A stretch of DNA of 64,000 nucleotides. Origin: Spisula solida (taxonomy: Eukaryota; Mollusca; Bivalvia; Venerida; Mactridae). A program made the translations under genes and the position numbers. This document shows, one piece after another, positions 1 to 11,422 of this stretch. Location: positions 39,411,822 through 39,475,821 of the forward strand of contig OX365955.1 in NCBI GenBank assembly GCA_947247005.1, given 5' to 3'. The first letter of the stretch is position 1. The number at the start of each line of letters is the position of its first letter. The notes beneath the pieces are model-generated. The model saw only the letters and a program-made list of their open reading frames with translations, searched no databases and was not told the DNA's origin.

Positions 1-470
1 GATGTACCATGACATCCCAACAATCACACACAACATGTTGACATGAGGTACCATGACATCCCAACAATCACACACAACATGTTGACATGATGAACCATAA
101 CATCCCAACAATCAGACATTTGTTGACATGAGGTACCAAAACATCCCAAAAATCAGACATTTGTTGACATGAGGTACCATGACATCCCAACAATCAGACA
201 TTTGTTGACATGAGGAACCATAACATCCCAACAATCACACACAACATGTTGACATGATGAACCATAACATCCCAACAATCAGACATTTGTTGACATGAGG
301 TACCAAAACATCCCAACAATCAGACATTTGTTGACATGAGGTACCAAAACATCCCAACAATCAGACATTTGTTGACATGAGGAACCATAACATCCCAACA
401 ATGACACACTTGTTGACATGAGGTACCAAAACATTCTAACCACACACTTGTTGACAAGACTTGTTGACAT
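1..470. repeat. 41-44-bp minisatellite, about 11 copies, cut by window start
   Basis: The unit contains catcccaacaatcagacatt and tgttgacatgaggtacca. The spacing is 44 bp in copies with cacacacaacatgttg and 41 bp in copies with gacatttgttg. The open frames on the minus strand here are repeat artefacts. Confidence 0.95.
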
Positions 471-916
471 GAGCTACCATAAAACCCCTGAACAACAAGT
501 ATGTTCTTATGCCGTTCGTGCACTGCTGTTCTGTTGACATTGCTGCTTGGTTCCATGTCTGATTTGTCATTACCTAATTGATATTTACACAGAATAATAT
601 GAACATTTCTTGCACGTTTCAAGGACTAGTGTAAAAGAATATGAAACTTGAGTTTCTACACTAGATTAATAGCATTTACATTTAGAGAAATCCACAACTT
701 CCTGGCAATGAAAGTTTAAGTGAGAATCTTATCGATTTAAGAAACAAAACACCTGCTTCCAAGGATACAACAACTTGCATATAAATCTAACATAATATTA
801 TTGCAATAAATGTAATATTAATTTTATAATCGACTCACATTCTCATAAATTAAAGCCCGGTTGCAGGAATCTGTTTGTATGAATTACGGATACAAAATTA
901 TCATCAGATATCAGTA
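471..916. other. No feature seen
   Basis: AT-rich sequence without a recognised repeat. Just before the next MITE, agcccggttgcagg resembles an internal family-A fragment. Confidence 0.5.
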
Positions 917-1148
917 AGAACAGAGAAACTGACCCGATCCTCGACCATGTTCTATAAGCATAATTTAAAAGCTGATATCTGTTTTCGTAAGCAGGGAGTA
1001 TCACGAAGACGTTTGAGGTGTATTATACAAACACAAATCAAAAGGACTGATATGGCACAATTTGCTCACAGAAATTGATATATTCAACGCACCTTGTATT
1101 AAAATATATTCATGCATAAAGGTCGGGATCAAGCCAAATTCTCCGCAC
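917..1148 (+). mobile_element. MITE family A copy, internally deleted
   Basis: The right end aagccaaattctccgcac is followed by TA, and TA precedes the left end. The interior gctgatatctg, gcagggagtatcacgaagac and atattcatgcataaaggtc matches the other copies. The roughly 30-base tgtctatatttataacc block is missing. Confidence 0.75.
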
Positions 1149-1442
1149 TATAGTCATACAGTGTAAGTGGTTGAGTTAGTGACATGTTATGATGATGGAC
1201 ATATTGGGCGAATTTTTCAAATTTACAAGTAAAGTTGCTTTCACCTTGAAATACATGTATGTTATAAATAATATTTTTGTTTGTAATTGTCAGCACTCAA
1301 CTGGGACAGTCTAAGAAAGTGCATGCACGTTATTATTTTTTTTTCTACCAGGTTGGTTGCCGATAATGATCTTGGACTTATATGGATTGAGTGATATTTA
1401 ATACTAATAACAAGTCACTTAAAGAATTGCAAGCAATACAGA
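1149..1442. other. No feature seen
   Basis: AT-rich sequence with no recognised element. The last 40 bases (aagaattgcaagcaatacag) recur before all three family-B copies and may belong to that repeat. Confidence 0.5.
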
Positions 1443-1710
1443 AGTCCCCTACTGGTTTTCAACCATTTTCAATGTTTCTGTTGCCATGGCAACCACAATT
1501 TTTGTCAAAATAAAACAATTTTTAGACGTTTTTTATAAATCCCCTTATTGTCCCCTATCCACATACAAAGTTTCATAAACCTATAGCTAGAAAACTGTTT
1601 GAGTTATGTCAGGATCCAGATTTTTTGACGGACGGACTAATTGACAGACAGACTGACGGACGGACGAAGGGCAATCCTATAGTCCCTTCGGTCAAAACCG
1701 GTAGGGGACT
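1443..1710. mobile_element. MITE family B, copy 1
   Basis: It begins agtcccctactggtttt and ends aaaaccggtaggggact (inverted ends). The interior has tgttgccatggcaaccacaa, ccccttattgtcccctatcc and gacggacgg runs. The preceding aagaattgcaagcaatacag is shared with the other copies. Confidence 0.85.
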
Positions 1711-2130
1711 AATAAATGCTTATACAACATCAAAAACAACACCAACACAGTATGAATACATTGGAAATCATTGGCTTTTCATTCCTGCTTCCATCTGAGA
1801 AGAATGGTAGCTGTAAAAATTGCTGTTTTATTGACAAACCTTCTTACAGATACAAGACAACAACGTGATAACTCAATTTGTGATTTCGTTTCCCACACGC
1901 AGACACTTGTAAAAACACAGAATTACAGAATACTTCCTCATACAAAACGCGAAAGATGCCGATATCAGCAAAAAAATCATTGAAAAGTCCTTGGTAAAAT
2001 ATTAGAGAAACAGGGCTTGTCACCAACAAATATTTTTCATGATGATACTGGTCCCAAAGGACAAGTGACATTTAAAATCTGTTTGTTATATCTGGAGAAA
2101 CAAGTCATTAAGAATTGCAGGCAATACAGA
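1711..2130. other. Spacer with two overlapping low-value open frames
   Basis: Open frames on both strands near 1771-2071 overlap each other and resemble nothing known. No splice or homology support. Confidence 0.4.
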
Positions 2131-2361
2131 AGTTCCCTACCGGTTTTAAGCCATTTTCAATGTTTCTGTTGCCATAGCAACCACAATTTTGGTCAGAATC
2201 AAAATATTTTTGGACGTGCATTATCCCCTTATTGTCCCCTATCATCATACCAAGTTTCATAAACCTAGCTTGGAAACTGTTTGAGTTATGTCAGGATCCC
2301 GATTTTTTGACGGACGGAGCGCAAACCTATAGTCCCCTCCGGTCTAAACTGGTAGGGGACT
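2131..2361. mobile_element. MITE family B, copy 2
   Basis: It starts agttccctaccggtttt and ends aactggtaggggact. The interior closely matches copy 1 (gttgccatagcaaccacaat, gttatgtcaggatcc). The distance from copy 1 is about 690 bp in the same orientation. Confidence 0.85.
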
Positions 2362-2888
2362 AATAATAAGCACATGGAATCAACAACTGTACTAAACGAG
2401 TCGCAAGTCTGCTTCAGGTGCCATTAGCACCTACACCTTAACTAGGCTTCAAACATTGTTTTATTGTCAAAATTCAGATTATTATTATTAACTTCAAATG
2501 ATCATAACTTTGTCAATTCTTTGAATTTGTTCATTAAATAATGTTTATTTTGTGCAGAAAAGATAATTCTTCCCCATGCTGCAAATCCGGATGAGCCCTG
2601 CATCAAGTGTTGCTGCTGAAATACCATGCACATTAAGGTCAGGCATTGGTTGCCATTCTTGGGTCCCACTAAGGGCCACTCCCCTACTACAAGGAGTGGA
2701 AAGAAATCATGAGACTTTTCAGATGTTTTTATAGCTTGCAGTTGTTACATGGACGTACATATTCCATTATTTCCACCTTAGAGTTAGTTATTATAACTTG
2801 TATTGATAGTACAAATAAACAAATCTTTTTTTAAGACAGTCAAAGACTACCAAGTCATATACCAGGTGAACTAGCATTTCAGCAATTA
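2362..2888. other. No gene; possible decayed repeat
   Basis: Around 2450-2570 the text catcaaactttgtc-like (gatcataactttgtcaattc) resembles the interior of the caggggtgtcaa hAT-like family, but the ends are not visible. Confidence 0.3.
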
Positions 2889-3297
2889 GGCCAGAGTTAT
2901 TTTTTTTTTCATTACTCGGACCCTCCTGTCCAATTTTTTGGCATTTTCAAAAAAAAAAAATTGAAAAACTGGAAAGAAACAAAATTGCATATAATGTTTT
3001 AATGATAAATGGACCAGCCTTGTACTGTATTATTATTTCATTAATTTGTTAATAATAAGTTTTATTATATTAGTGTTTCACTACAGTGTCCTAGTCTTAA
3101 GGTAAATTGCCTGTTTCTTGAAAACTAACACTGTCGTTGAGTGTTGATTGCTTTATATAAGACCGTTATTGACTATTCTACACCACCAGATCGTGGAAGC
3201 TACATTGTGGGAGTTTTTATTTTTATTTTTTCCCCTCCTCCTGTGGACTTTTTTCTGAAAAATGTCCGAGTAACAAAAAACTAAAAAAACTCTGGCC
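2889..3297. mobile_element. MITE with ggccagagtt ends, 409 bp
   Basis: Left end ggccagagttattttttttt and subterminal attactcggac; right end reverse-complements to ggccagagtttttttagttt then gttactcggac. Poly-A/T tracts make up much of the interior. No second full copy in the window. Confidence 0.8.
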
Positions 3298-3300
3298 TTG

Positions 3301-3366
3301 CAGCCTCAGGTATTGAACCAGAGACCTCTTGCACTTGAAGTAGACACTCTACTACGTAAGGCTATC
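3301..3366 (-). mobile_element. tRNA-derived SINE head fragment
   Basis: On the minus strand the sequence reads as a tRNA-like box A (tagccttacgtagtagagtg) and box B (ctggttcaatacc), separated as in a tRNA. The acceptor stem does not pair. It matches the fragment at 35871. Confidence 0.6.
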
Positions 3367-3413
3367 AACGTGGATACACACTTATACAAGCACTCCACAT
3401 ACAATGTACATCT

Positions 3414-3653
3414 GGGTACTGTTTTATCAAAGCACTTACGGAAATCGTAAACTTATGATAAAATTTAAAGTCTTTATAATGTGTTTACAATAATAAAGTG
3501 TTGTTGTTGAGCTGCAATACTAATAATTTTTCATTAAATAAACTCCTAAAAGACCATATCCGGCACCGATTTGCAGTTGTAAAAGAGGTATAAAGAATTT
3601 AAATTTGAGCGTAACTTTAAGATTTTCGTAAGTGCTTTAATAAAACAGTACCC
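3414..3653. mobile_element. MITE family D (gggtactgttttatc ends), copy 1
   Basis: Starts gggtactgttttatcaaagc acttacggaaatc and ends gattttcgtaagtgc tttaataaaacagtaccc, near-perfect inverted repeats of about 35 bp. The second copy is at 52829-53077. Confidence 0.9.
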
Positions 3654-3804
3654 AGGTGTGGTATTCAATATTGATCTTATTTAATTGGAGAATAATGATA
3701 GCCAATCATATTGCCCGTTACTGAACAATAGTTTAATATGGTGTGATCTGATTGGTTGTCCTTATCCTTAAGTCAAGTAAGATCAATATTGAATACCACC
3801 CCTG
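3654..3804. mobile_element. MITE family E (hairpin, ggtattcaatattgatc ends), copy 1
   Basis: The ends are caggtgtggtattcaata and tattgaataccacccctg; the inverted part runs about 24 bp. It directly abuts the family-D element. The second copy is at 32137-32291 in inverted interior order. Confidence 0.9.
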
Positions 3805-5253
3805 ATACCACAATTCCAGTCATTGACCTGAGGTATATATATCATAATCCCAAAATGATGAAAACATCCCTGAAACAGTAAATTGTGGCCATAATAGCTG
3901 AAAGACGAGAGACGAAGCCTTGACAATAGATAGAGAATCAAGAAATAATGGTCAATAGAGATTAATCACATTGTATCACCATGGGAACGGTCTATGAAAC
4001 CCAAATCTTACCACAAACACATATACAAGAAACTGTCAGTAATCATTTATACTAATGTACTGATCATTATATTTCATGTCCTGTAACATTCTCCCTGTAC
4101 CACCATCAGGGAATATATTGCAGGCCATCCAATAACAAAAGTTTGGCATCAGGGGTTCCACTGGTTTCTGAATTTGAAGGGTCATTTTGATACTTCTGAC
4201 TAAATTTTACCATTACATAGGTAAAATGTCCATGATGTTATGAGAAACTCTAAAGAAATAATGATTACGTTGCTGTAGAGAGGTTAATGCTCTGGAGCGG
4301 TTGTGCACTGTTTATGTAAAATATGGAGTGATCTTTTTGACAATTGCTATAAAATTTCATCAAGTTGATACCCATAAAGTAACGAAATACAGTAGACACA
4401 TGAACTATAGGGTTAAGTTATGTCAGAACTTAAAGAACGACAGTAAAAAGGCCTTTCTTTTGGTCACCAAGAGAAATAAGACACATTATTATCTTATATC
4501 TTGTTTAATCACAAAAAAGGCACTAAAAGACTCACCTTTTAACAATGGCTTATCAGCGATTTTCAGTAACAGACTTTTAAGACTTTTACAAAACATATAT
4601 CTATAATTGAATCAGTTTTCTCCGGTAAAGTGCTTTATAGATTTGTAAAATATAGGGTGTTAATTTTATATTACAAATGTTTTCAACTATTACTATGAAT
4701 TATTACATGTCATACAAGAGCAAAACAATTTAATATGATTAACTTATCTTTCATTAAATTTAATTTATAATTATTCAATATCTAATTATGATTCTCAGAT
4801 TTCAAAATTAATGTTCTGAATTTTTAAAGGTTAGAACTTAAATTGCACCAAGAAAATGAAGGGTAAAGAAGTGCATAGTTAGTGAATTAATATACACTAG
4901 AATATTTGATTGAAAAACTTGTAAAACTTGAAAAACGAGCAATTTTGTACAATGATTAATATTTGCTTTTAGAACTTGTAGGATGTGCAAACCACATCTG
5001 AGGTACTATATTAGCTATATTAAACTTGTACTTGTTTTATCTTGATCAGTACTGATTACACTGTGGATTATAAAGCAGCAACCTTACAACCATTATTTCT
5101 CCATTAATTGGTACTAAGTCACATATTATGGCAACACTCGTTTCTACCATATGATGCTAATTGTTATGCTTCAGAATTCGTGCATGATTTTCGAAATTTT
5201 AATTTTCCCCTTATATTTTTGATGATGATCATAAAAAAGTTGTTTGCTTTGGA
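3805..5253. other. No convincing gene
   Basis: Near 4150-4240 a stretch (caggggttccac, gggtcattttgatact) resembles the inverted end of the caggggttcca hAT-like family seen at 53514. An open frame at 4301-4606 (plus) has no recognisable motif and AT-biased composition. The rest is AT-rich sequence in which I see nothing. Confidence 0.4.
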
Positions 5254-5487
5254 CTAATTAAGATAGTCGTTTTGAAGTGCATAGTCATTCAATTTTTCCT
5301 GCCAGCTCGGCAGCCAATAACCTCCGCCTTCTAGGAATCCAGAGACAGCCGTGCGATAAAAGAAATTCAGGTTAATACCCAGCTCTTCAAGAATAGATGC
5401 CTTGGTTCCTTCACAAGCTGTCTTGCGAAATTTGGCATTACAGAAGCAACTCAAAGCAATACTGAGCCTAACTGATCCACCTATTGT
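5254..5487 (-). other. Unrecognised protein-like open frame, possible terminal exon or gene remnant
   Basis: The frame runs about 77 codons to a TAG at 5254-5256. It has no ATG; the only way in would be splicing. The translation contains KFRKTACEGTKASILEELG and SGFLEGGGYWLPSWQEKLND. Its residue balance (Glu, Lys, Gly, aromatic, few stops) is more protein-like than the surrounding AT-rich DNA. Upstream candidate acceptors include ctcag about 30 bases into the frame. The frame ends upstream exactly where a SINE (5486-5804) is inserted, so an original exon might have been interrupted. I do not recognise the family. It could equally be chance. Confidence 0.2.
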
Positions 5488-5804
5488 TTATTTGCATTTA
5501 TTTATCCATATGGGCAAGGCCCCCAGAAGAGGTTAGTCACTTTAGTTCTTGGGGGATAGTGCATGATACAAAAGATGCCCCAGTTCCAGAAGCATCCCTG
5601 GTTCTTTTGCATGCCGATGTTAAGTATCATACACAAGACCTCGCTTAACGTCTCATCCGAAAGACTGTTAGTAATTTTAGGTATGTAGGGTGCGAAACAC
5701 TGAAAAGCATTTCTATTTTTGACCGTCTTGAGGAGGGATCGAACCCATAACCTTTCGGATCAGTAGTCAGTAGCTCTTACCGATGGACCAGTCCACCAAC
5801 TGCT
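5486..5804 (-). mobile_element. tRNA-derived SINE family 1, near full length
   Basis: On the minus strand a tRNA-like head (tggactggtccatcggtaag ... gggttcgatccc) is followed by a roughly 230-base body and an AT-rich tail ggataaataaatgcaaataa. A deleted copy at 6765-6912 shares the tail-side aggccccctgaagaggttag and gatagtgcatgatacagaag. Confidence 0.75.
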
Positions 5805-5860
5805 GTGAATTCCATATATACCATGTATATTCAATTTTGTCCAATCAGAAACATAGAACT

Positions 5861-5984
5861 ACCTCCATAGCCCAATGGTTAGCGCTCTTGTCCTCTATTG
5901 GTGGCGCCCCAGGTTCAAATACGAGTGGAGTCACTCATATGCCTGCCATATTTCAGCATAAAGCTGACTGGCAAATAAAAAAAA
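5861..5984 (+). mobile_element. tRNA-derived SINE family 2, copy 1
   Basis: The head has box A (tagcccaatggttagcgctc) and box B (caggttcaaatac). It is followed by a short body atgcctgccatatttcagca, then aagctgactggcaaataaaa and an A-rich tail. Matches 14304-14438 and 39748-39885. Confidence 0.85.
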
Positions 5985-6424
5985 GATAATATTAAGTCAG
6001 ACAGCGAAGGCAGCACTCAACTTAACCAGTCAAGCACAGAAAACTAGAGTACAGAAAAGTCTAGGCTCGGCATAGCAGCACTTCTACAACAACAACAACA
6101 ACAATACAAGTTGTTTTATTTATGTGTGTTAGTAATTGGAGCATTTATACATCCCGAGAATGCTTTCTACTGTATGCTTCCATTCATGTTGTAAACTACT
6201 AATTGGGAAGCCATACTGACAAGGCAATTACTCATTAGTAATTCATTATTTAGCATGAATACTTGATGTAGTATTGATGAGCAAGGCTGAACACTATGGC
6301 TGAAACAGAAATACTTTTGGCATGACTTTGTGTTGAAGTGGTTGAAACGAATCTGTTGGTTTTTTTTATATCTTTTGTGCACATACGTCATACATCAGAT
6401 GAAAAGTACACAAAATAATATTGG

Positions 6425-6620
6425 GAGCCTAACTAAGGCACTACCCTATGCAACGAACCACTTCGGTTTGCTGTGCAATGGTCTGCTAGCTGAGAGTGCT
6501 TGCTGGTAGCATATAAATTTTTTGCTTCGTCCGCTATGTAGCGCTGTTTTTAAGCAAGCTGTTTCCTAACATAGCGCTATCGAGCACTAGGTAGTGGTTT
6601 AGTTAGGCAACAGGCTCCTG
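6425..6620. mobile_element. MITE-like element related to the seed of the 44-bp array
   Basis: It runs from gagcctaactaaggcactac to tagtggtttagttaggcaac (partly inverted ends). Interior gtagcatataaattttttgc and cgctatgtagcgctg recur on the right side of the 44-bp array at about 8090-8145. Confidence 0.55.
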
Positions 6621-6764
6621 GTATTGTCCAGGTTCTATCAAGTACTTGAACCATGAAAGCCAAATTTGCACAAGAAACTTCCATGCATACAGTGAGTCTA
6701 TTCACTTAAGGTGGTTCAAGACTCCTCCTACAATGCACAATATGATTTGATTCGTATACTTTTA

Positions 6765-6912
6765 TTTATCCTCGCCATCAGCAATCCATATGGGTGAGGC
6801 CCCCTGAAGAGGTTAGTCACTTCAGTTTTTGGGTGATAGTGCATGATACAGAAGATGCCCACCTTCAGATCAGCAGTCAGTAGCCTATACGACTGGACCA
6901 CTTGTCCACCTA
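6765..6912 (-). mobile_element. SINE family 1, internally deleted copy
   Basis: Shares the head (cagtcagtagcc ... ggaccac ... gtccacc) and the tail-side block with 5486-5804, but lacks most of the body. Confidence 0.7.
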
Positions 6913-7125
6913 TTGCACAATATTACAAAGCATGTCCATGTATACATATGTACCAGTATATGTACACCCCCATACTAGCCTAAGACTTCCTGAAACTTCA
7001 AAATGGTGTCAGACATTCAGATAGACAAAGACAGGAAATCGAAAAATCTGTCAAAGTCAGATACAGATCTGTCAGATCAAAACAGAGATAAATAGACCAG
7101 TTACAATAAGGTGCCAGACATGTGT

Positions 7126-7493
7126 CAGAGGTGTGGCAATTCCCTAATTTTTCACTTGCCCATGGCCATTTTGAACTGAAAAATCTACTTGCCCGAAAAC
7201 TAAATCTACTTGCCCAGGAAAACACAAAAAATCAACAAAATTTCAGTTTCATTCTATTATTTATCTTGTCAATGATTAGAGTACTAGATTTAATTAAATG
7301 TTTGTTAATTAAATCATGTTTGGTCAGTTATTTAGAGATTCATCTTTGTTAAGGCAAAATAAGGCACTTAATATTATTTTACTCATGATAATTTTGCCCT
7401 TGCCCAAAGGCAAGCTGGATGGAAAATTCTACTTGCCCACAAGGCAAAAAAGCTCACGTCGGGCGTATCGGACATAGGAATTCCACACCCCTG
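7126..7493. mobile_element. hAT-like MITE with cag(a/g)ggtgtgg ends
   Basis: Starts cagaggtgtggcaattcc and ends ggaattccacacccctg. The interior repeats acttgccc several times on the same strand. No clean target duplication. The open frames inside (6998-7352) are element sequence. Confidence 0.8.
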
Positions 7494-7697
7494 TGTGTTC
7501 TGATTACAGTTGAGAAGTTGTCAACCTGAATTATATCCTGACAGATTTTAGGAAATGATTTAAATAATCAAACCAGTGACCAGAATCAGGAAGACCAAGC
7601 CTATAAAATAGATGTGTACAGGAGATCGTTGCTTAACCAAAGCGCTACCAAGTGCTTTACTACATCTATGCAATGACTTACGACCTGCGCCAATAGC

Positions 7698-8096
7698 ATA
7701 CTTTTTCTCAGCACTTTGCTAGGCGTGCGCTCGCCGAAAGCCTCGTAACTGTTTCTCAGCACTTTTCTAGGTGCGCGCTCGCCGATAGCATACTGTTACT
7801 CAGCACTTTGCTAGGCGTGCGCTTGCCGATAGCATACTGTTTCTCAGCACTTTGCTAGGCGTGCGCTCGCTGATAGCATACTGTTTCTCAGCACTTTGCT
7901 AGGCGTGCTTGTCGATAGCATACTGTTTCTCAGCACTTTGCTAGGCGTGCGCTCGCCGATAGCATACTGTTTCTCAGGACTTTGCTAGGCGTGCGCTCAC
8001 CTATAGCATACTGTTTCTTTGCACTTTGCTAGGCGTGCGCTCGCCGATAACATACTGTTTCTCAGCACTTTGCTAGGCGTGCGCTCGCCGATAGCA
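7698..8096. repeat. 44-bp minisatellite, about 9 copies
   Basis: The unit is gcatactgtttctcagcact then ttgctaggcgtgcgctcgcc gata. ctaggc recurs at 7811 and 7855. It is flanked on both sides by sequence related to the 6425 element (gcgctaccaagtgc left; gctatgtagc and taagctaactgtttcc right). Confidence 0.95.
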
Positions 8097-8317
8097 TATA
8101 AATGCTTCACTTCTTCTGCTATGTAGCAATTTTTTTAAGCTAACTGTTTCCTTGTACAACACTGGTTATAGGCATCTGAGGCTCCCGGTTCAACTTCCAA
8201 CAAAGCTAGCCAGGATGAAGCACAGTGGATAGAGCATTGCATATACCTAAGCTTGTTACCTGTGGTAGGTTAGTTAACTATGTTCATCGGTGACATTGGG
8301 TTCCGCATGTTAAGAAG

Positions 8318-8771
8318 TTGTCCTGTTGATTGTCCTGTTGATTGTCCCGTTGTTTGTTCCGTTGTTTGTCCCGTTGTTTGTCCCGTTGTTTGTCCCGTTG
8401 TTTGTCCTGTTGTTTGTCATGTTGATTGTCCTGTTGTTTGTCCCGTTGTTTGTCCCGTTGTTTGTCCCATTGATTGTCCCGTTGATTGTCCTGTTGTTTG
8501 TCCTGTTGATTGTCCTGTTGTTTGTCCCGTTGATTGTCCCGTTGTTTGTCATGTTGTTTGTCCTGTTGTTTGTCCCGTTGTTTGTCCCGTTGTTTGTCCC
8601 ATTGATTGTCCCGTTCATTGTCCCGTTGTTTGTCCTGTTGATTGTCCTGTTGTTTGTCCCATTGTTTGTCCTGTTGATTGTCCTGTTGTTTGTCCTGTTG
8701 ATTGTCCTGTTGTTTGTCCCGTTGATTGTCCTGTTGTTTGTCATGTTGATTGTCCTGTTGTTTGTCCCGTC
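8318..8771. repeat. 12-bp tandem repeat, about 38 copies, open on both strands
   Basis: Units tgtcctgttgat, tgtcccgttgtt and close variants follow one another without a break in phase. Because 12 is a multiple of three, long open frames appear in several frames on both strands (for example Cys-Pro-Val-Val/Asp repeats on plus, Asn-Arg-Thr and Asp-Lys-Gln-Gln repeats on minus). None has flanking coding signals. Treated as a minisatellite, not a gene. Confidence 0.9.
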
Positions 8772-9348
8772 GAAGAGCCTGATGGTACTGGTTCATGATT
8801 ATTAATTCCAAGAAAACTAAGTTACCATGCATGCAGTATATGACAGTTTATTTTTTGGAAATCGGCGCTAAAACAAAATAAAGAAATCTATGAACTTCCA
8901 GCAGCATTGTAACACACAACAGCCCTGCATTCAACAAAAAATCATGTGACACACGTTTCGTATCTGGTACATGCCATAATGTACATTAACATGGAAAGGA
9001 AAGATAATACATGTACCCATCATCAATCAGATCGACAGTCTGACATCTGAAGTAATATCTTCACAGAACAGAAGACATCAGAATGTATTTGCTTCATGAC
9101 AAATATCATTACCCATAATACAATGCAACAGTTTTCCTCCAATTTCATATCGTAAAGCCTGATTTATAATTTAAGTTAATAGGTTTCACACTCTGCAAAA
9201 TAACTCATATTTTAAACTATGATGGCTAAAACTTATTATTAGAGCTCAAATTCTTTATCAAAATTTTGATAATCTAAGCCTAACTTTAGGCACGTACTGA
9301 ATTGATAACAAGAAACTTAGTGGAATTCCAGTGAAAGGTTTTTCTAAT
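8772..9348. other. No feature seen
   Basis: AT-rich sequence with no element or exon recognised. Confidence 0.5.
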
Positions 9349-9825
9349 AAAGGTAACAAACCACCAAATAGATTTGTTTTTTAACTCAATGTAAAGTGAC
9401 AAGTTTCTGACCCAAAAAATGTCAAACTTTTGTCCATGGGGACCTCTCAAAATCCACCAATCAATAGAAATAGCATATAGCCTCAAGAAAATCAAAACAA
9501 ATCAGGGGCTTGCTTATCATATAAGAAAAATTTGGCTCGTCAAACGCGGTGAACATATTTTCTCACACGCGTGGACTGATTGGAAGTCTGTTAGCCACAA
9601 CCCTACTTTCACTTTCATATTTAAGCCAGAATATCAACATTTTCTAAATAAAACAGTTTCACTACATCACATACATGTGTACAAAGCATTTAAGCCCAAT
9701 TACATGATTTTAATGCTGATTTGTCAACACATACCACCATTTCCAGCCAAATCAAAGTTTTTTACTGGACTACTTGAGTGTATCTGATTTTGGTCCGCGT
9801 AGGCATTTGGTGGTTTGTTACCTTA
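9349..9825. mobile_element. MITE with aaggtaacaaaccaccaaat ends, 477 bp
   Basis: Left end aaggtaacaaaccaccaaat and right end atttggtggtttgttacctt are inverted. The interior (caatgtaaagtgacaa, atataagaaa-atttggctcgtcaaa) is shared, inverted, with a half copy at 50565-50825. The open frame at 9419-9787 lies wholly inside the element. Confidence 0.85.
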
Positions 9826-9942
9826 AAACTTAAATATATCCATATAGCCCCATAACTCTGCTAAATAGGCTCAACAGAAAAACCCAAGGCTTATATTTAC
9901 CACACATGATGACAAACATAAGCTTTCGTAAATACTTGTATA

Positions 9943-10179
9943 GCTTGGAGAATTTGACTTGATACTGACCTTTATGCATGAATATATTAAATAGTTCTTG
10001 CGTTGAATATATAAATTTCCGTGCTCAAATTGTGCAATATCGGTCCTTTAGAAACCTCAAGTTTCTTTGTGATACTTCCCTCTTATGAAAACATACAACC
10101 GGGGTTATAAATATAGACAATATATCAGCAGTGTAATTATGCTAATAGAAGGTCGAGAGTCGTGTCAAATTCTCTGTGC
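9943..10179 (-). mobile_element. MITE family A copy
   Basis: Left end gcttggagaatttgactt after TA; right end cgtgtcaaattctctgtgc. The interior matches 62402 (tatgcatgaatatatta, gcaatatcggtcc, aaacatacaaccggggttat). Confidence 0.8.
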
Positions 10180-11284
10180 TCCATAACAGACACAAACAAG
10201 AAATGTGTCCATAGGACAAGTAGACAAGTAACAAACAAGGGTGCCCCCAAATGCCAATTTGTCATAAACAAGAGACGTCTCTATTACATGTTCATCTAGG
10301 CATCTACATTTGCTAATGGATCTTTATGGCTACTCTGATGACTGCAGCTAAAATCCTTTCAGAGTAATGCACAACATAAGTTCAAAATAGCTCAATTTTG
10401 GCAGCATGCAGATAATAAATAATACTGCATTTCCGTACAGCGCTTACTGCAAAAAAAGCTAAACTACTTTCAAAAATTAATCTTAGGTAGATGATGAATA
10501 GTGTTGCCAATTCAGACCTGAGTCTTGATAACTCATATTATACTACTCAAAATTTGAAAAGGGTCAACAAAATTCCCATGCGAATATTCTGCAAAATTGA
10601 ATAAGATGGACTGATGAAATTATCAGACACACATTGTTTCATCCACAACATTGTGAATGAATGAAAATTGCTTCCAAATTTGATGTCTTTACGTGCTTAT
10701 AAGCCCAGCCTCCCTAGTTGTTTGGGGGCATTCAAGCCTCTGTGATAACTGGATTTGCGATATTTTGTTTTGCATTTTTGGTCTTACACAAAATGAGAAT
10801 AGAAAAGACCAAAAGTTCTGTGTTATTCTTGAAACTTTGGTTTCTGCAAATAGGGCTTATCAGTTACCTGGGAAAAGACAACATTATGTCAATGAATCTC
10901 AAACGCATTACATGAATTGTTCAATATCTAGCAGCAGATAAGATGATATTTCAATATTTGCACAACGTTTTCTTAATCAGTTTGGTTCATGTCATGTAAG
11001 ATGGACATCAATTTTGATTTCTTGACCCTTTGCAAAGTTTGAGTAGTACATATAGACACATTCTAAACCAGTATATTTAATTAACTCAATCATATCCCTT
11101 GTAAATTCTACTCCCTCTGCATCCAGTTAAAACTCTGTTACAAAATAAGTTGAGTCTCCACTACAGCTATATCAGATGCAACAACAGGAATCATTATGGC
11201 TGTCTTCATTATCAGTTATCAAAATAATCAACAGTTACCAAACTACATTTCTAAGTTGATCCCATGACACTGTCACAGTTACAG
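10180..11284. other. No convincing gene
   Basis: AT-rich unique sequence. Two overlapping open frames at 10693-10941 lack motifs and splice context. Confidence 0.5.
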
Positions 11285-11414
11285 CAATACATGACAGTCT
11301 TCATTGGTGAAGATAATATAGTGCACAGTGAACTCTTCATTGATGAAGACAATTAAGCATACACATAACTCTTCATCAAATGGTGATGGCTATAAAGCAG
11401 AAACATGACACTGT
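11285..11414. repeat. 36-bp minisatellite, left fragment
   Basis: Copies of cttcattg(g/a)tgaagataata separated as in the right fragment. The array is interrupted at 11415 by the hAT-like insertion. Confidence 0.75.
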
Positions 11415-11422
11415 CTATTTAT

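Noticed and set aside
1..470. CRISPR-like regular repeats
   Set aside because: There are no unique spacers; the units are directly tandem, and the DNA is animal.
8280..8798. 172-codon plus frame of Cys-Pro-Val-Val/Asp repeats and longer minus frames
   Set aside because: Generated by a stop-free 12-bp tandem repeat; frames on both strands are equally open and there is no flanking coding sequence.
9419..9787. 122-codon plus frame
   Set aside because: Wholly inside a 477-bp inverted-repeat element; the related half copy at 50565 is diverged without clear protein conservation.
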